Shown here: one piece after another, positions 1 to 8,287 of the stretch
How positions within the stretch are numbered: the first letter of the stretch is position 1
Layout: every line of letters begins with the position of its first letter
Origin: Devosia elaeis
GTDB taxonomy: Bacteria > Pseudomonadota > Alphaproteobacteria > Rhizobiales > Devosiaceae
DNA: 40,050 nucleotides
Assembly: GCF_001650025.1 (NCBI RefSeq)
Contig: NZ_LVVY01000128.1
Coordinates: 1-40,050, forward strand
Reading direction: 5' to 3'
Notes under the pieces: generated by a model
Told to the model about the DNA's origin: nothing
Seen by the model: the letters and a program-made list of their open reading frames with translations, nothing else
Databases searched by the model: none
Translations under genes and position numbers: made by a program

Positions 1-579
1 CAACCCCATCTCCATCCGGCTGATGGGGGGAGGATAAGGGAGGTTGTGGGGGTGGGGATAAGTTTCGGTTTTTTGTGGGTTCGGCGCCTGTGGCGACATC
101 CCCCTCATCCGGCCCTGACGGGCCACCTTCTCCCCCAGGGGGAGAAGAATGGACCGGCGCAAGCCCTTATTCCTCTCCCTCTCGGGGAGAGGGTGGATCG
201 GGCGCAGCCCGAGACGGGTGAGGGGGACGGGCGGCAGGGTGTTTGTTTTCTAGCGCCGGTGTGTGGGAGCACCCCCTCCCAGCTCCGCTAGGCCTTCGGC
301 CAAGCTGCGCTACCTCCCCCATCAAGGGGGAGGTGGGGGTGCGGTGTTTGGGACGGCGCCCCGCCATTCGCGCGTAGCGCTCATGGCCTTCTCGCCTCAA
401 ATCTCTCCACTGGAGAGATTTGCCCTTCGGGACGGCTCGAAGCCCATCAAGGGGGAGGTGGGGTGCGGTGTTTGGGATAGCTCCCTGCCATGAGGTGGAG
501 CCGGTGTTTGCCACGGGATCCCGCCACCCACCGCTCGTCACCCTCGGGCTTGACCCGAGGGCGTTTACAGGGTCGGCAG
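1..579. repeat. Non-coding block of palindromic intergenic repeats
   Basis: No convincing gene lies here. The stretch is a mosaic of short GC-rich palindromic units. One unit (about 100-148) pairs a CTCATCCGGCC-type arm with a run of C and G ending in GGGGGAGAAG; a relative is at about 25391-25450. A second unit (about 271-335, partly repeated at 395-475) carries GGCCTTCGGCC and CCTCCCCCATCAAGGGGGAGG-like palindromes and recurs at about 25556-25620. A third unit, a 26-base palindrome-bearing element at 536-561, is identical to both arms of the inverted pair at 20494-20572. The short reading frames here follow the repeat composition and look like no protein family. Resemblance to REP/RIME-like elements of rhizobia is an inference. 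Confidence 0.75.
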
Positions 580-825
580 CTACAGGAACTTTATCCCGAT
601 CTCGCCGTCGCGTTGCCAGGCGATTTCGCAGTCGAAGCGGCGGCCGTCGTCGAGGGCGAGGACGAATTGCCGGGGGATGCCGATCAGGCTGGCGATCGAC
701 AGCTTGGCTCCGGTGGCGGACAGGTTGCGGATGGTGCAGTCGAAGGTGGAAAAGCCGTCATTGAAGACGATCTTTCCGCCCTTGAGGGTGCGGTGGCGTT
801 GGGCGCTGCGATGGTCCTCGGACAT
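580..825 (-). CDS. PilZ domain protein
   Basis: An 81-residue protein made of one PilZ domain, the fold that binds cyclic di-GMP. The two signature elements are present: an RxxxR motif near the N-terminus (R6-SAQ-R10) and the (D/N)xSxxG motif at N34-x-S36-x-x-G39, followed by beta-strand-like sequence ending at the C-terminus. There is no signal peptide, membrane segment or output domain, so it probably acts as a small cytoplasmic adaptor; its partner cannot be named from the sequence. It begins 17 bases after the ialB-like gene on the same strand, so the two may be co-transcribed. A large GGDEF/EAL protein elsewhere in the window (13718-16597) could affect the same second messenger, but no direct link is shown. 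Confidence 0.85.
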   Translation of the reverse strand: MSEDHRSAQRHRTLKGGKIVFNDGFSTFDCTIRNLSATGAKLSIASLIGIPRQFVLALDDGRRFDCEIAWQRDGEIGIKFL

Positions 826-842
826 CGGGGCCTTCCGTCAGG

Positions 843-1388
843 TCAGGGCAGGGCGGCGAAGCCTTCGCCGAAACCGTCCAGCGAAACGGGAATGCCGATG
901 CCCTCTTCGGGGGTCTTGAAGACGATGAAGAAGGCGGTTTCGCCATTGGAGAGCGTTTCGACGAGCGCGTCGTCCATCACCACTTCGGCGATGCAGCCAT
1001 TGGGCAGGCAGCGCACGAAGGGAACCCAGCCCAGATCGGTATCGTCGACGGTGAGGCCGAGGCCGGGAATGAGGCTGCCATCGGGACCGTCGCGCACCAG
1101 CAGCACGCCGAGCGGGGCGAGAATGCGCAAGAGCCGCGCCTGCCGGTCGGCGGTGCGCAGCATGATGACCGAGAGGCCCACATTGGGCTGATCTTCCGCC
1201 AACACGTTCTGGATGATGGCGCATTGCTCGAAGCTGGCGCCCGGCGGGGTCTCGCAACTCATCTGCCAGTCGCCATATTCGCCCCGGATCGTGCCCTGCG
1301 CCGCGGCCGGCATGGCCGCCAGGCCCGCGGCGATCGTGCCCAGAACGAGTGTACCCAGCATGCCCAGCCGCTTTGCCCAGATCATCAC
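843..1388 (-). CDS. Invasion-associated locus B (IalB) family periplasmic protein
   Basis: A 181-residue secreted protein. It starts with a typical Sec signal peptide (hydrophobic stretch at about residues 9-30, likely cleavage after AAAQ). The mature part has the IalB-family pattern: GDWQMSCE close to the N-terminus, an EQCAI motif, the strand APLGVLLV, and a paired-cysteine motif RCLPNGCIAEV. The cysteines probably form periplasmic disulfides. IalB was named in Bartonella, but relatives are common in non-pathogenic Rhizobiales and their biochemical role is unsettled, so no virulence role should be read into the name. It is divergent from ctaC and is followed at 17 bases by the PilZ gene. 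Confidence 0.85.
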   Translation of the reverse strand: MMIWAKRLGMLGTLVLGTIAAGLAAMPAAAQGTIRGEYGDWQMSCETPPGASFEQCAIIQNVLAEDQPNVGLSVIMLRTADRQARLLRILAPLGVLLVRDGPDGSLIPGLGLTVDDTDLGWVPFVRCLPNGCIAEVVMDDALVETLSNGETAFFIVFKTPEEGIGIPVSLDGFGEGFAALP

Positions 1389-1713
1389 TCTATCACTTCT
1401 CCTGCCGAATCGGCGCCGTGTTCTTGGGTTGGAACTGTTTCCGATACAGGCCCCAACCTGTCAACCAAACCCCGGAATTCCGGCACGTTTTCGGGGAAAA
1501 GTGCGGCGCAGATGAGGCGATGCGGCGCTTTCGTGGCTGCAATTTGCCGCAGCGCAGGGGCACAAGGCCGCAATAGACTCGGCCTGTGCAATGTGATTTA
1601 GGTCAGCACGAGTATTGCGCTCCGAAGTTGAGTCGGGGCGGCGTTAGCTATGCCGCAAAAAGCCCCTCCATCTCGCTCGGTGCAAGCCGCCAGAACATGT
1701 CGATAGGGGGTAT
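1389..1713. promoter_or_regulatory. Divergent promoter region between ialB-like gene and ctaC
   Basis: This 325-base gap separates two divergent genes and must hold the start signals for the cox cluster on the plus strand and the ialB-like gene on the minus strand. I see no gene and no clear FNR-type palindrome. A TGTGA half site followed by a TCAGCA-like sequence lies around 1591-1607, but the symmetry is too poor to name a regulator. A GGGGG tract at about 1706-1710 is plausible as the ctaC ribosome binding site. Confidence 0.5.
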
Positions 1714-2631
1714 ATGGTGACCGGGCAGTTCTTTAGAAAGATGGGCGCCGCTGCGGCGGCCGCACTGGCACTGATGCCGGCTCTCGCCTTTGCGCAGCAG
1801 AGCAGCGCCGGGCATCCCGAGCCGGGCCAGTTTCATCTGCAGCCCTCCGTGACGCCGATCATGGATTCCATCGTGGCCTTCCACGACGGCATCCTGATGT
1901 GGTCCATTTCGCTCATCGTGCTGCTCGTCCTGGCGCTGCTGGTCATCGTCATGGTGCGGTTCAACGCCAAGGCCAATCCGGTGCCGGCGCGCTTCACCCA
2001 CAACACGCTGGTCGAAGTGATCTGGACCGTGGTGCCCATCCTGGCTCTGGTGGTCATCGCCATTCCCTCCTTCGGCGTGCTCTCGGACCAGATGACCATG
2101 CCTGACGGCGAGCGGAAATATCTGGGCGCCAATGTCTTCTCCATGGGTGAAGTCGATGTTCCCGCCCCCGCCCTGACGGTCAAGGCCTCGGGTGAGCAAT
2201 GGTACTGGAACTACGAATATGTGGATCAGGGCGTGGCCTTCGATTCCAACATGCTCAACGAAGACGAGATCGCCGCGCTCAAGCCCGGCCAGCCGCGTCT
2301 TCTCGCCGTGAACAACGAACTCGTCGTTCCGGTGAACACCACCGTGCGCATGCAGATCACGGCCAGCCCGTCCGGCGTGATCCACGCCTTCGCCGTGCCC
2401 TCCTTCGGCATCAAGGTCGACGCCGTGCCCGGCCGCCTCAATGAAACCTGGTTCAATGCCCGCGAGACCGGCATGTATTACGGCCAGTGCTCCGAGCTCT
2501 GCGGCAAGGATCACGCCTTCATGCCGATCGGCGTGCGCGTGGTGACCGAGCCGGAATTCGAGGCTTTCATCACGGCCTTCGAGGAAAGCCGCGATTACGC
2601 GACCGCTGTCGCGACGCTGCCGGCGCTGTAA
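1714..2631 (+). CDS. ctaC: Cytochrome c oxidase subunit II (aa3 type)
   Basis: Subunit II of the aa3-type terminal oxidase. It receives electrons from cytochrome c at the binuclear CuA centre and passes them to heme a in subunit I. The 305-residue protein has an N-terminal signal sequence ending near LAFAQQ, two transmembrane segments (about residues 60-85 and 100-125), then the periplasmic cupredoxin domain. The CuA ligands are visible: a histidine in VIHAFAVPSFG, and the loop with C259-S-E-L-C263 followed by H and M in GKDHAFM. The WYWNYEY aromatic stretch used for electron entry is present. It is the first gene of the cox cluster, with ctaD starting 23 bases downstream. Confidence 0.98.
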   Translation: MVTGQFFRKMGAAAAAALALMPALAFAQQSSAGHPEPGQFHLQPSVTPIMDSIVAFHDGILMWSISLIVLLVLALLVIVMVRFNAKANPVPARFTHNTLVEVIWTVVPILALVVIAIPSFGVLSDQMTMPDGERKYLGANVFSMGEVDVPAPALTVKASGEQWYWNYEYVDQGVAFDSNMLNEDEIAALKPGQPRLLAVNNELVVPVNTTVRMQITASPSGVIHAFAVPSFGIKVDAVPGRLNETWFNARETGMYYGQCSELCGKDHAFMPIGVRVVTEPEFEAFITAFEESRDYATAVATLPAL

Positions 2632-2654
2632 GACAAGGGTAAGGGGAAAAGATT

Positions 2655-4343
2655 ATGGCAAACACTGCAAACCTCGAAGCCCACGCGACCGGGCATGCCG
2701 GACATGACCACCACACGCCCACGGGCTGGCGGCGCTGGGTCTATTCGACCAATCACAAGGACATCGGGATCATGTACCTGGTGTTCTCCATCGTCGCCGG
2801 CGTGATCGGCGGCCTGCTCTCGGGCCTGATGCGCCTGGAGCTGCAGGAGCCGGGCATCCAGATCTTCCACGGCCTGGCGGCCATGGCCTATGGCCTGGAA
2901 GGCGATGCCGCGCTCGATGGCGGCAAGCACATGTTCAACGTCTTCGTCTCCGCCCATGCCCTGATCATGGTGTTCTTCACCGTGATGCCGGCGACCATGG
3001 GCGGCTTCGCCAACTATTTCGCCCCGCTGATGATCGGCGCGCCCGACACGGCCTTCCCGCGCATCAACAACATCGCCTTCTGGCTGCTGCCGCCGGCGCT
3101 GCTGCTGACCATTCTCTCGATGTTCTTCGAGGGTCCGGCCGGCGCGCTGGGCTTTGGCGGCGGCTGGACGGCCTATCCGCCGCTCTCCACCTCCGGTCAT
3201 CCGGGACCCGCGACCGATTTCGTGATCTTCTCGCTGCACGTTGCCGGCGTGAGCTCGATCCTGGGCGCCATCAACCTGATCACCACCATCCTCAACATGC
3301 GCGCCCCGGGCATGACGCTGCACAAGATGCCGCTCTTCGCCTGGTCCGTGCTGGTCACCGCCTTCCTGCTGCTGCTGGCCCTGCCGGTGCTGGCCGGCGC
3401 CATCACCATGATGCTGACCGACCGCAATTTCGGCACGACCTTCTTCGCGCCTGAAGGCGGCGGCGATCCGGTGCTCTACCAGCACCTGTTCTGGTTCTTC
3501 GGCCATCCCGAAGTGTACATCATGATCCTGCCGGGCTTCGGCATCATCTCCCACATCGTGGCCACCTTCAGCCGCAAGCCGGTCTTCGGCTACATGGCCA
3601 TGGCCTATGCCATGGTGGCCATCGGCTTCGTCGGCTTCGTCGTGTGGGCGCACCACATGTACACGACCGGCCTCAGCCTCGACGTGCAGCGCTATTTCGT
3701 GGCCGCCACCATGGTCATCGCGGTGCCGACGGGGGTGAAGATCTTCTCCTGGATCGCCACCATGTGGGGCGGCTCGATCACCTTCCGCGTTCCCATGCTC
3801 TGGGCGATCGGCTTCATCTTCCTGTTCACCGTCGGCGGCGTGACCGGCGTGGTGCTGGCCAATGCCGGCGCCGACCGCGCCCTGCACGACACCTATTACG
3901 TGGTGGCGCACTTCCACTACGTGCTCTCGCTGGGCGCCGTGTTCTCGATCTTCGCGGGCTGGTATTACTGGTTCCCGAAAATGTTCGGCTACATGTACAA
4001 CGAGTTCCTGGGCAAGCTGCATTTCTGGGTCATGTTCATCGGTGTGAACCTGATCTTCTTCCCGCAGCACTTCCTGGGCCTGGCCGGCATGCCGCGCCGC
4101 TACGTGGACTATCCGGACGCCTTCGCGCTCTGGAACCGCGTGTCCTCGATCGGCTACTACATCACCTTCGTTGCGATGATCATCTTCTTCTACGCGACCT
4201 GGGAAGCGGTGCGGAAGAAGCGCCTGGCCGGTGACAATCCCTGGGGCGACGGCGCGACGACGCTGGAATGGACGCTGAGCTCCCCGCCGCCGTTCCACCA
4301 GTTCTCGACCCTGCCCAAGATCGAGTCCCGGGACGCACACTAA
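2655..4343 (+). CDS. ctaD: Cytochrome c oxidase subunit I
   Basis: The catalytic subunit of the aa3 oxidase, a 562-residue protein with about twelve membrane helices, carrying heme a, heme a3 and CuB. Family hallmarks are present: [11 protein letters not shown] at the first helix, HAL/IMVFF around the heme a ligand, [14 protein letters not shown] with the His-Tyr pair near CuB, AHHMYTTG, the lysine-bearing [10 protein letters not shown] segment, and [15 protein letters not shown] with the two heme-ligand histidines. Length and motif order are normal, so the gene looks intact. It sits between ctaC and ctaB, as is usual in alphaproteobacteria. Confidence 0.98.
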   Translation: MANTANLEAHATGHAGHDHHTPTGWRRWVYSTNHKDIGIMYLVFSIVAGVIGGLLSGLMRLELQEPGIQIFHGLAAMAYGLEGDAALDGGKHMFNVFVSAHALIMVFFTVMPATMGGFANYFAPLMIGAPDTAFPRINNIAFWLLPPALLLTILSMFFEGPAGALGFGGGWTAYPPLSTSGHPGPATDFVIFSLHVAGVSSILGAINLITTILNMRAPGMTLHKMPLFAWSVLVTAFLLLLALPVLAGAITMMLTDRNFGTTFFAPEGGGDPVLYQHLFWFFGHPEVYIMILPGFGIISHIVATFSRKPVFGYMAMAYAMVAIGFVGFVVWAHHMYTTGLSLDVQRYFVAATMVIAVPTGVKIFSWIATMWGGSITFRVPMLWAIGFIFLFTVGGVTGVVLANAGADRALHDTYYVVAHFHYVLSLGAVFSIFAGWYYWFPKMFGYMYNEFLGKLHFWVMFIGVNLIFFPQHFLGLAGMPRRYVDYPDAFALWNRVSSIGYYITFVAMIIFFYATWEAVRKKRLAGDNPWGDGATTLEWTLSSPPPFHQFSTLPKIESRDAH

Positions 4344-4388
4344 CCCATCGGGCAAACAAGCGGATCGCGCCCCGGCGCGGTTCGCTTC

Positions 4389-5333
4389 ATGAAGGAAAGA
4401 GCATTGGCCTATATCGAAGACAGGGCAGACATTGCCGCCATGACCGGCGGGGCACGCGTGGAGGATTACCTCGCGCTGCTCAAGCCGCGTGTCATGTCGC
4501 TGGTCGTGTTCACCGCCTTCGTGGGCATGCTGGTCGCGCCCGCCGCGATCAATCCGGTCATCGGCTTCATCGCCATCGCCTGCATCGCCATCGGGGCAGG
4601 GGCCTCGGGCGCGCTCAACATGTGGTATGACGCCGATATCGACGCGGTGATGAGCCGCACGCAGAACCGCCCGATTCCGGCCGGGCGGATGACGCCGGGC
4701 GAGGCGCTGACCTTCGGGCTGGTGCTCTCGGTCTTTTCGGTGACGCTGCTGGGCCTGGCGACCAATTGGGTGGCCGGGGGCTTCCTGGCCTTCACCATCT
4801 TCTTCTATGCCGTCGTCTATACGATGTGGCTCAAGCGCTCGACGCCGCAGAACATCGTCATCGGCGGCGCGGCCGGGGCCTTTCCGCCCATGGTGGGCTG
4901 GGCTGCCGTCACCGGCACGCTGAGCTGGGAGAGCTTCGCGCTCTTCCTCATCATCTTCCTGTGGACGCCGCCGCATTTCTGGGCGCTGGCGCTCTACAAG
5001 CAGGGCGATTACGGCGCCGCCGGCGTGCCGATGATGCCCAATGTGGCGGGCGAAGCCTCCACCAAGTGGCAGATCTTCGTCTATGCGCTGGTGCTGGCTG
5101 CCGCGAGCCTGCTGCCGGTCTGGTTCGGCTTTTCCGGCTGGATCTATGGCGCGGTGGCGCTGGTGACCGGGCTCAGCTTCGTCTGGCTGTCGCTGCGCCT
5201 GCTGCGCGCGCCCGACGGGACGGCGATGAAACGCCATGCCCGCACCCTGTTCACCTATTCGCTGAGCTATCTCTTCGTGCTGTTCCTGGCACTGCTCACC
5301 GACAATTTTGCCCTCAGGCTGGGAGTGATCTGA
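4389..5333 (+). CDS. ctaB: Protoheme IX farnesyltransferase (heme O synthase)
   Basis: Converts heme b to heme o by adding a farnesyl group, the step before heme a is made for the oxidase encoded alongside. The 314-residue membrane protein belongs to the UbiA prenyltransferase superfamily. The first aspartate-rich motif is clear in [20 protein letters not shown], and the second conserved region lies around [20 protein letters not shown]. About nine hydrophobic segments follow. The chosen ATG lies 45 bases after ctaD with an AAGGAAAG-like site nearby. The stop codon is one base before the next small gene, so these are probably translated in series. No heme A synthase (ctaA) is seen in the window. 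Confidence 0.97.
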   Translation: MKERALAYIEDRADIAAMTGGARVEDYLALLKPRVMSLVVFTAFVGMLVAPAAINPVIGFIAIACIAIGAGASGALNMWYDADIDAVMSRTQNRPIPAGRMTPGEALTFGLVLSVFSVTLLGLATNWVAGGFLAFTIFFYAVVYTMWLKRSTPQNIVIGGAAGAFPPMVGWAAVTGTLSWESFALFLIIFLWTPPHFWALALYKQGDYGAAGVPMMPNVAGEASTKWQIFVYALVLAAASLLPVWFGFSGWIYGAVALVTGLSFVWLSLRLLRAPDGTAMKRHARTLFTYSLSYLFVLFLALLTDNFALRLGVI

Positions 5334-5334
5334 C

Positions 5335-5520
5335 ATGGCCACCCAGACCGGCGCGCATCTCGCGCCCAACCAAATGACGCCCGAACAGGATGTCGCCTTC
5401 CGCAAGCAGCGCCGCCGCCGCTCGCTGGCGCTGGCCGCCGCGCTGGCCCTTTTCGCGCTGACCTTCTATGTGCTGACCATCGTCAAGATGGGTCCGGCCC
5501 TGTTCGATCGGGCGCTGTGA
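5335..5520 (+). CDS. Small single-span membrane protein of the cox cluster (CoxF-like)
   Basis: A 61-residue protein with a short polar N-terminus, a basic patch (KQRRRRS at about residues 24-30) and one transmembrane helix (about 31-50) ending in a short tail. The basic side before the helix predicts an N-in orientation. It lies between ctaB and ctaG: it starts one base after the ctaB stop and its own stop overlaps the ctaG ATG (TGATG). Small proteins at this position in rhizobial cox clusters are usually called CoxF or assembly factors; the function is poorly defined, so the name here rests mainly on position and topology. Confidence 0.8.
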   Translation: MATQTGAHLAPNQMTPEQDVAFRKQRRRRSLALAAALALFALTFYVLTIVKMGPALFDRAL

Positions 5521-6086
5521 TGGCCGACGCAACCGCTCCCTTCCGTCCCGACAGCTCCGGCGGCCGCAACAAGCGGGTCGGCCTGACCCTGGCCGGCGTC
5601 GCGGTGGCCATGGTGGGCCTCGCCTTTGCTTCGGTGCCGCTCTACCAGCTTTTCTGCCAGGTCACCGGCTTCGGCGGCACCCCGCAGGTGGCTGCGGAAA
5701 ATCCCAAGGGCGTCATCGCGCGCGAGATGAAGGTGCGCTTCGACGTCAATGTCGAGCGGGCCTTGCCCTGGACCGTCAAGGCGGCCGCCCCGGTCACCGA
5801 CCGGATCGGCACCGTGGACACGGTCAATTACATCGCGACCAACAATTCCGATAAGCCCATTACCGGCCAGGCCATCTTCAATGTGGTGCCCGACAAGGCC
5901 GGGGTCTATTTCAACAAGATCGAGTGCTTCTGCTTCACCGAGCAGACGCTCCAGCCGGGCGAAACGGTGGAAATGCCCATCGTCTTCTTCGTCGATCCCG
6001 ACCTGGACGACAATCACGAGCTCGCAACGATCAAAGAGATCACGCTCTCTTATACCTTCTACGCTTCAGACAGTGAGGGAAGCTGA
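5520..6086 (+). CDS. ctaG: Cytochrome c oxidase assembly protein CtaG (Cox11 family)
   Basis: A copper chaperone that delivers copper to CuB of subunit I. The 188-residue protein has one N-terminal membrane anchor (about residues 20-40) and a periplasmic Cox11 domain. The copper-binding CFC motif is C136-F-C138 within KIECFCFTEQ, and the conserved LYQLFCQVTGFGG stretch follows the anchor. I place the start at the ATG that overlaps the preceding stop codon by one base; a GTG directly before it (5517) could also serve and would add a single residue. ctaE follows after two bases, which argues for tight co-translation. Confidence 0.96.
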   Translation: MADATAPFRPDSSGGRNKRVGLTLAGVAVAMVGLAFASVPLYQLFCQVTGFGGTPQVAAENPKGVIAREMKVRFDVNVERALPWTVKAAAPVTDRIGTVDTVNYIATNNSDKPITGQAIFNVVPDKAGVYFNKIECFCFTEQTLQPGETVEMPIVFFVDPDLDDNHELATIKEITLSYTFYASDSEGS

Positions 6087-6088
6087 AC

Positions 6089-6925
6089 ATGGCCGCCTTA
6101 GAAAAGAACCATGACTACCACATGGTCGAACCGAGCCCCTGGCCGTTCGTCATGTCGGTCGCCGTCTTCGTGATGATGATCGGCGCCATTGCCTGGATGC
6201 AGGACTGGACCCCTTGGGTCTTCTTCATCGGCCTGGCCGGCGTGCTCTACACCATGTATGCCTGGTGGTCGGACGTGGTGCGCGAGGCCAATAACGGCGT
6301 CGATCACACCCCCGTCGTGCAGATGCATCACCGCTACGGCATGATGCTGTTCATCGCCTCCGAAGTCATGCTCTTCGTGGCCTTCTTCTGGGCCTATTTC
6401 GACGGCTTCTTCCGCTTCGACGACATCGAGCAATATGCGCGCGTCGCCGCCACCGGCGGGCATTGGCCGCCGAGCGGCGTCGAAGTCTTCGATCCGTTCC
6501 ACCTGCCGCTGTTCAACACGCTGATCCTCCTGACCTCGGGCACCACCGTCACCTGGGCGCACCATGCGCTCCTGGAAAACGACCGTCAGGGCCTGCGCTG
6601 GGGCCTGGCGCTGACCGTGGCGCTCGGCGTGCTGTTCTCCTTCGTGCAGGCGCTCGAATATAGCCATGCCGGCTTCTCCTTCACCGGCAACATGTATGGC
6701 TCGACCTTCGTGGCCGCGACCGGCCTGCATGGTTTCCACGTGCTGGTCGGCACCATCTTCCTGGCCGTCTGCCTGATCCGCGCCGAGCGCGGCGACTTCA
6801 CCCCCGAGCGCCACCTGGGCTTCGAATTCGCCGCCTGGTACTGGCATTTCGTGGACGTGGTCTGGCTGTTCCTCTTCGCCTCCATCTATGTATGGGGCGC
6901 CTGGGGCGTGGCGCTGAGCCACTGA
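6089..6925 (+). CDS. ctaE: Cytochrome c oxidase subunit III
   Basis: A 278-residue integral membrane subunit of the aa3 oxidase with about seven helices. It has no redox centre and stabilises the catalytic core and the proton-uptake pathway. Family motifs seen: QMHHRYGMMLFIASEVMLFV with its conserved acidic residue, SGTTVTWAHHALL, and the C-terminal YWHFVDVVWLFLF. It starts two bases after ctaG. A strong hairpin with a T-run follows at 6947-6977, so ctaE may end the main cox transcript, with the next genes read only by partial readthrough or from another promoter. Confidence 0.97.
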   Translation: MAALEKNHDYHMVEPSPWPFVMSVAVFVMMIGAIAWMQDWTPWVFFIGLAGVLYTMYAWWSDVVREANNGVDHTPVVQMHHRYGMMLFIASEVMLFVAFFWAYFDGFFRFDDIEQYARVAATGGHWPPSGVEVFDPFHLPLFNTLILLTSGTTVTWAHHALLENDRQGLRWGLALTVALGVLFSFVQALEYSHAGFSFTGNMYGSTFVAATGLHGFHVLVGTIFLAVCLIRAERGDFTPERHLGFEFAAWYWHFVDVVWLFLFASIYVWGAWGVALSH

Positions 6926-6946
6926 CCGGCACGGACAAGGGATTGG

Positions 6947-6977
6947 AGGGCGCGGCATGGCTGCGCCCTTTTTCTTT
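6947..6977 (+). terminator. Rho-independent terminator after ctaE
   Basis: A stem AGGGCGC/GCGCCCT (6947-6953 and 6963-6969), extendable by two pairs inward, is followed directly by TTTTTCTTT. It lies 21 bases after the ctaE stop and 11 bases before the TTG start of the DUF983 gene. It therefore looks like a terminator or partial attenuator between the oxidase structural genes and DUF983-surf1. Confidence 0.75.
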
Positions 6978-6988
6978 GGAGAACGGAA

Positions 6989-7342
6989 TTGACCCAGCCA
7001 AGCCCGATCCTCTCCGGCCTGAGATGCCGCTGTCCCCGCTGCGGCCGGGGCCGGCTGTTCCGGAGCTATCTCAAGCTCGCGCCGGCTTGCTCCGCCTGCA
7101 ATCTCGATTACGGCTTTGCCGATAGCGGCGACGGCCCCGCCGTCTTCGTCATCTTCGCGGTCGCGCCGCTGATCGTCATCCTGGCGCTCATCGTCGATGC
7201 GACATTCACCATTCAGCCCTGGATGCATCTGGTGCTGTGGATTCCGGCCACGATCCTGTTGTGTCTCGGCCTGCTGCCGCCCTTCAAGGGCGTGCTGATC
7301 AACCTGCAATATCGGCATGATGCCAGGGAGGGGCGGCCATGA
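6989..7342 (+). CDS. DUF983 family membrane protein with zinc-ribbon-like cysteines
   Basis: A 117-residue protein. The N-terminal third has a cysteine pattern like a small zinc ribbon (C15-P-R-C18 and C34-S-A-C37, plus C13), ending in DYGFADSGDGPAVF. Two hydrophobic helices follow (about residues 50-72 and 77-97). DUF983 genes are commonly found beside cox genes in alphaproteobacteria, and a role in oxidase biogenesis is suspected but not established. I chose the TTG start because it has a GGAGAA site about seven bases upstream and no better in-frame start. Its end overlaps the surf1 start by four bases (ATGA), so the two are probably translationally coupled. Confidence 0.85.
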   Translation: MTQPSPILSGLRCRCPRCGRGRLFRSYLKLAPACSACNLDYGFADSGDGPAVFVIFAVAPLIVILALIVDATFTIQPWMHLVLWIPATILLCLGLLPPFKGVLINLQYRHDAREGRP

Positions 7343-8106
7343 CGGCAAGCAAGAAGCTGCGCTGGACCGATTGGCTGTTCACGGCCTTGATGCTGGTCCT
7401 GGCGGGCACCTGCCTGTTTCTGGGGCAATGGCAGATGCAGCGGCTGGGCGAGAAGGAAGCGCTGATCGCCGCAGTCGATGCGCGGCTCGACGCCGAGCCG
7501 GTCCCCGTTCCGCCAGCGGGCGAATGGAATGGGCTCGACATGGACGCCTGGAATTTCCAGCCGGTCAGCCTGGCGGGCACCTATCGCTATACGCAGACGC
7601 TCACTGTCTTCACCTCGCTTGCCGATGCCCGTGGCCGCTATTCCGGCCCCGGCTATTGGGTCGTCACCCCGTTCGAGCTCGCCGCCGGCGGCACCGTCTT
7701 CGTCAATCGCGGCTTCATCCCCGAGCAATACCAGGAAGCGGCGGTGATGGGCGACCTGCATGGGGACGATCCGGGCATTGTCACGATAATCGGGCTCTTC
7801 CGCCCCGGCGAAGAGCCGGGCTTCATGGTGCCCGAGCCCAATATGTCGGCCCGCATCGAATGGGTGCGCAATCCCGAGCGCATGGCGGCCATGGTCGATC
7901 CGGCCCTGGCCCCGGTCGCGCCCTTCTATGTCGATCTGCTGGCCGGGGCGCCGGGCGACCTGCCGCAGGGCGGGGAAACGGTCGTGAGCTTCCCCAACAA
8001 TCATTTCGGCTATGCGCTCACCTGGTACGGCTTCGCAATCGTCGCCGTGGTGATGCTGGGCTTCTGGCTCTGGCGCCAGACCCGCCCGGAGCCGCCCGGG
8101 ATTTGA
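7339..8106 (+). CDS. SURF1 family cytochrome oxidase biogenesis protein
   Basis: A 255-residue protein with the SURF1 layout: an N-terminal helix (about residues 12-32) leading into GQWQMQRLGEKEAL, a periplasmic domain with GPGYWVVTPFELAAGGTVFVNRGFIP, and a C-terminal helix near residues 225-245 preceded by NNHFGYALTWYGFA. SURF1 helps insert heme a into subunit I. The conserved RG in NRGF is present. It overlaps DUF983 by four bases. After it come 181 bases with no gene before thrC. Confidence 0.94.
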   Translation: MTASKKLRWTDWLFTALMLVLAGTCLFLGQWQMQRLGEKEALIAAVDARLDAEPVPVPPAGEWNGLDMDAWNFQPVSLAGTYRYTQTLTVFTSLADARGRYSGPGYWVVTPFELAAGGTVFVNRGFIPEQYQEAAVMGDLHGDDPGIVTIIGLFRPGEEPGFMVPEPNMSARIEWVRNPERMAAMVDPALAPVAPFYVDLLAGAPGDLPQGGETVVSFPNNHFGYALTWYGFAIVAVVMLGFWLWRQTRPEPPGI

Positions 8107-8287
8107 TGCCGGCCTTTGCGGTGAGGCACGATGATCCCCCACCAGCCGGGGTAGCGATCGAGGGCCGGGGTAAAGCGGTTCCGGTTTGCCCGGCCCAGGC
8201 GTCACCCTCGCCAATTTCCCGCAAAACCTTGCGGCTGCGCTCCGGTTTGACTAGGTTGCGACAATTCTAAAAGGGCACTTCCCCTCG

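Noticed and set aside
1591..1607. A possible CRP/FNR-type site before ctaC
   Set aside because: Only a TGTGA half site is recognisable; the second half does not match, and no other evidence supports a regulator.
2595..5405. A 936-codon open frame on the minus strand across ctaC to ctaB
   Set aside because: It is antisense to ctaD and ctaB, which have clear family motifs. Its product is dominated by H, R, D, G, E and Q with no domain, as expected from the reverse frame of GC-rich coding DNA.
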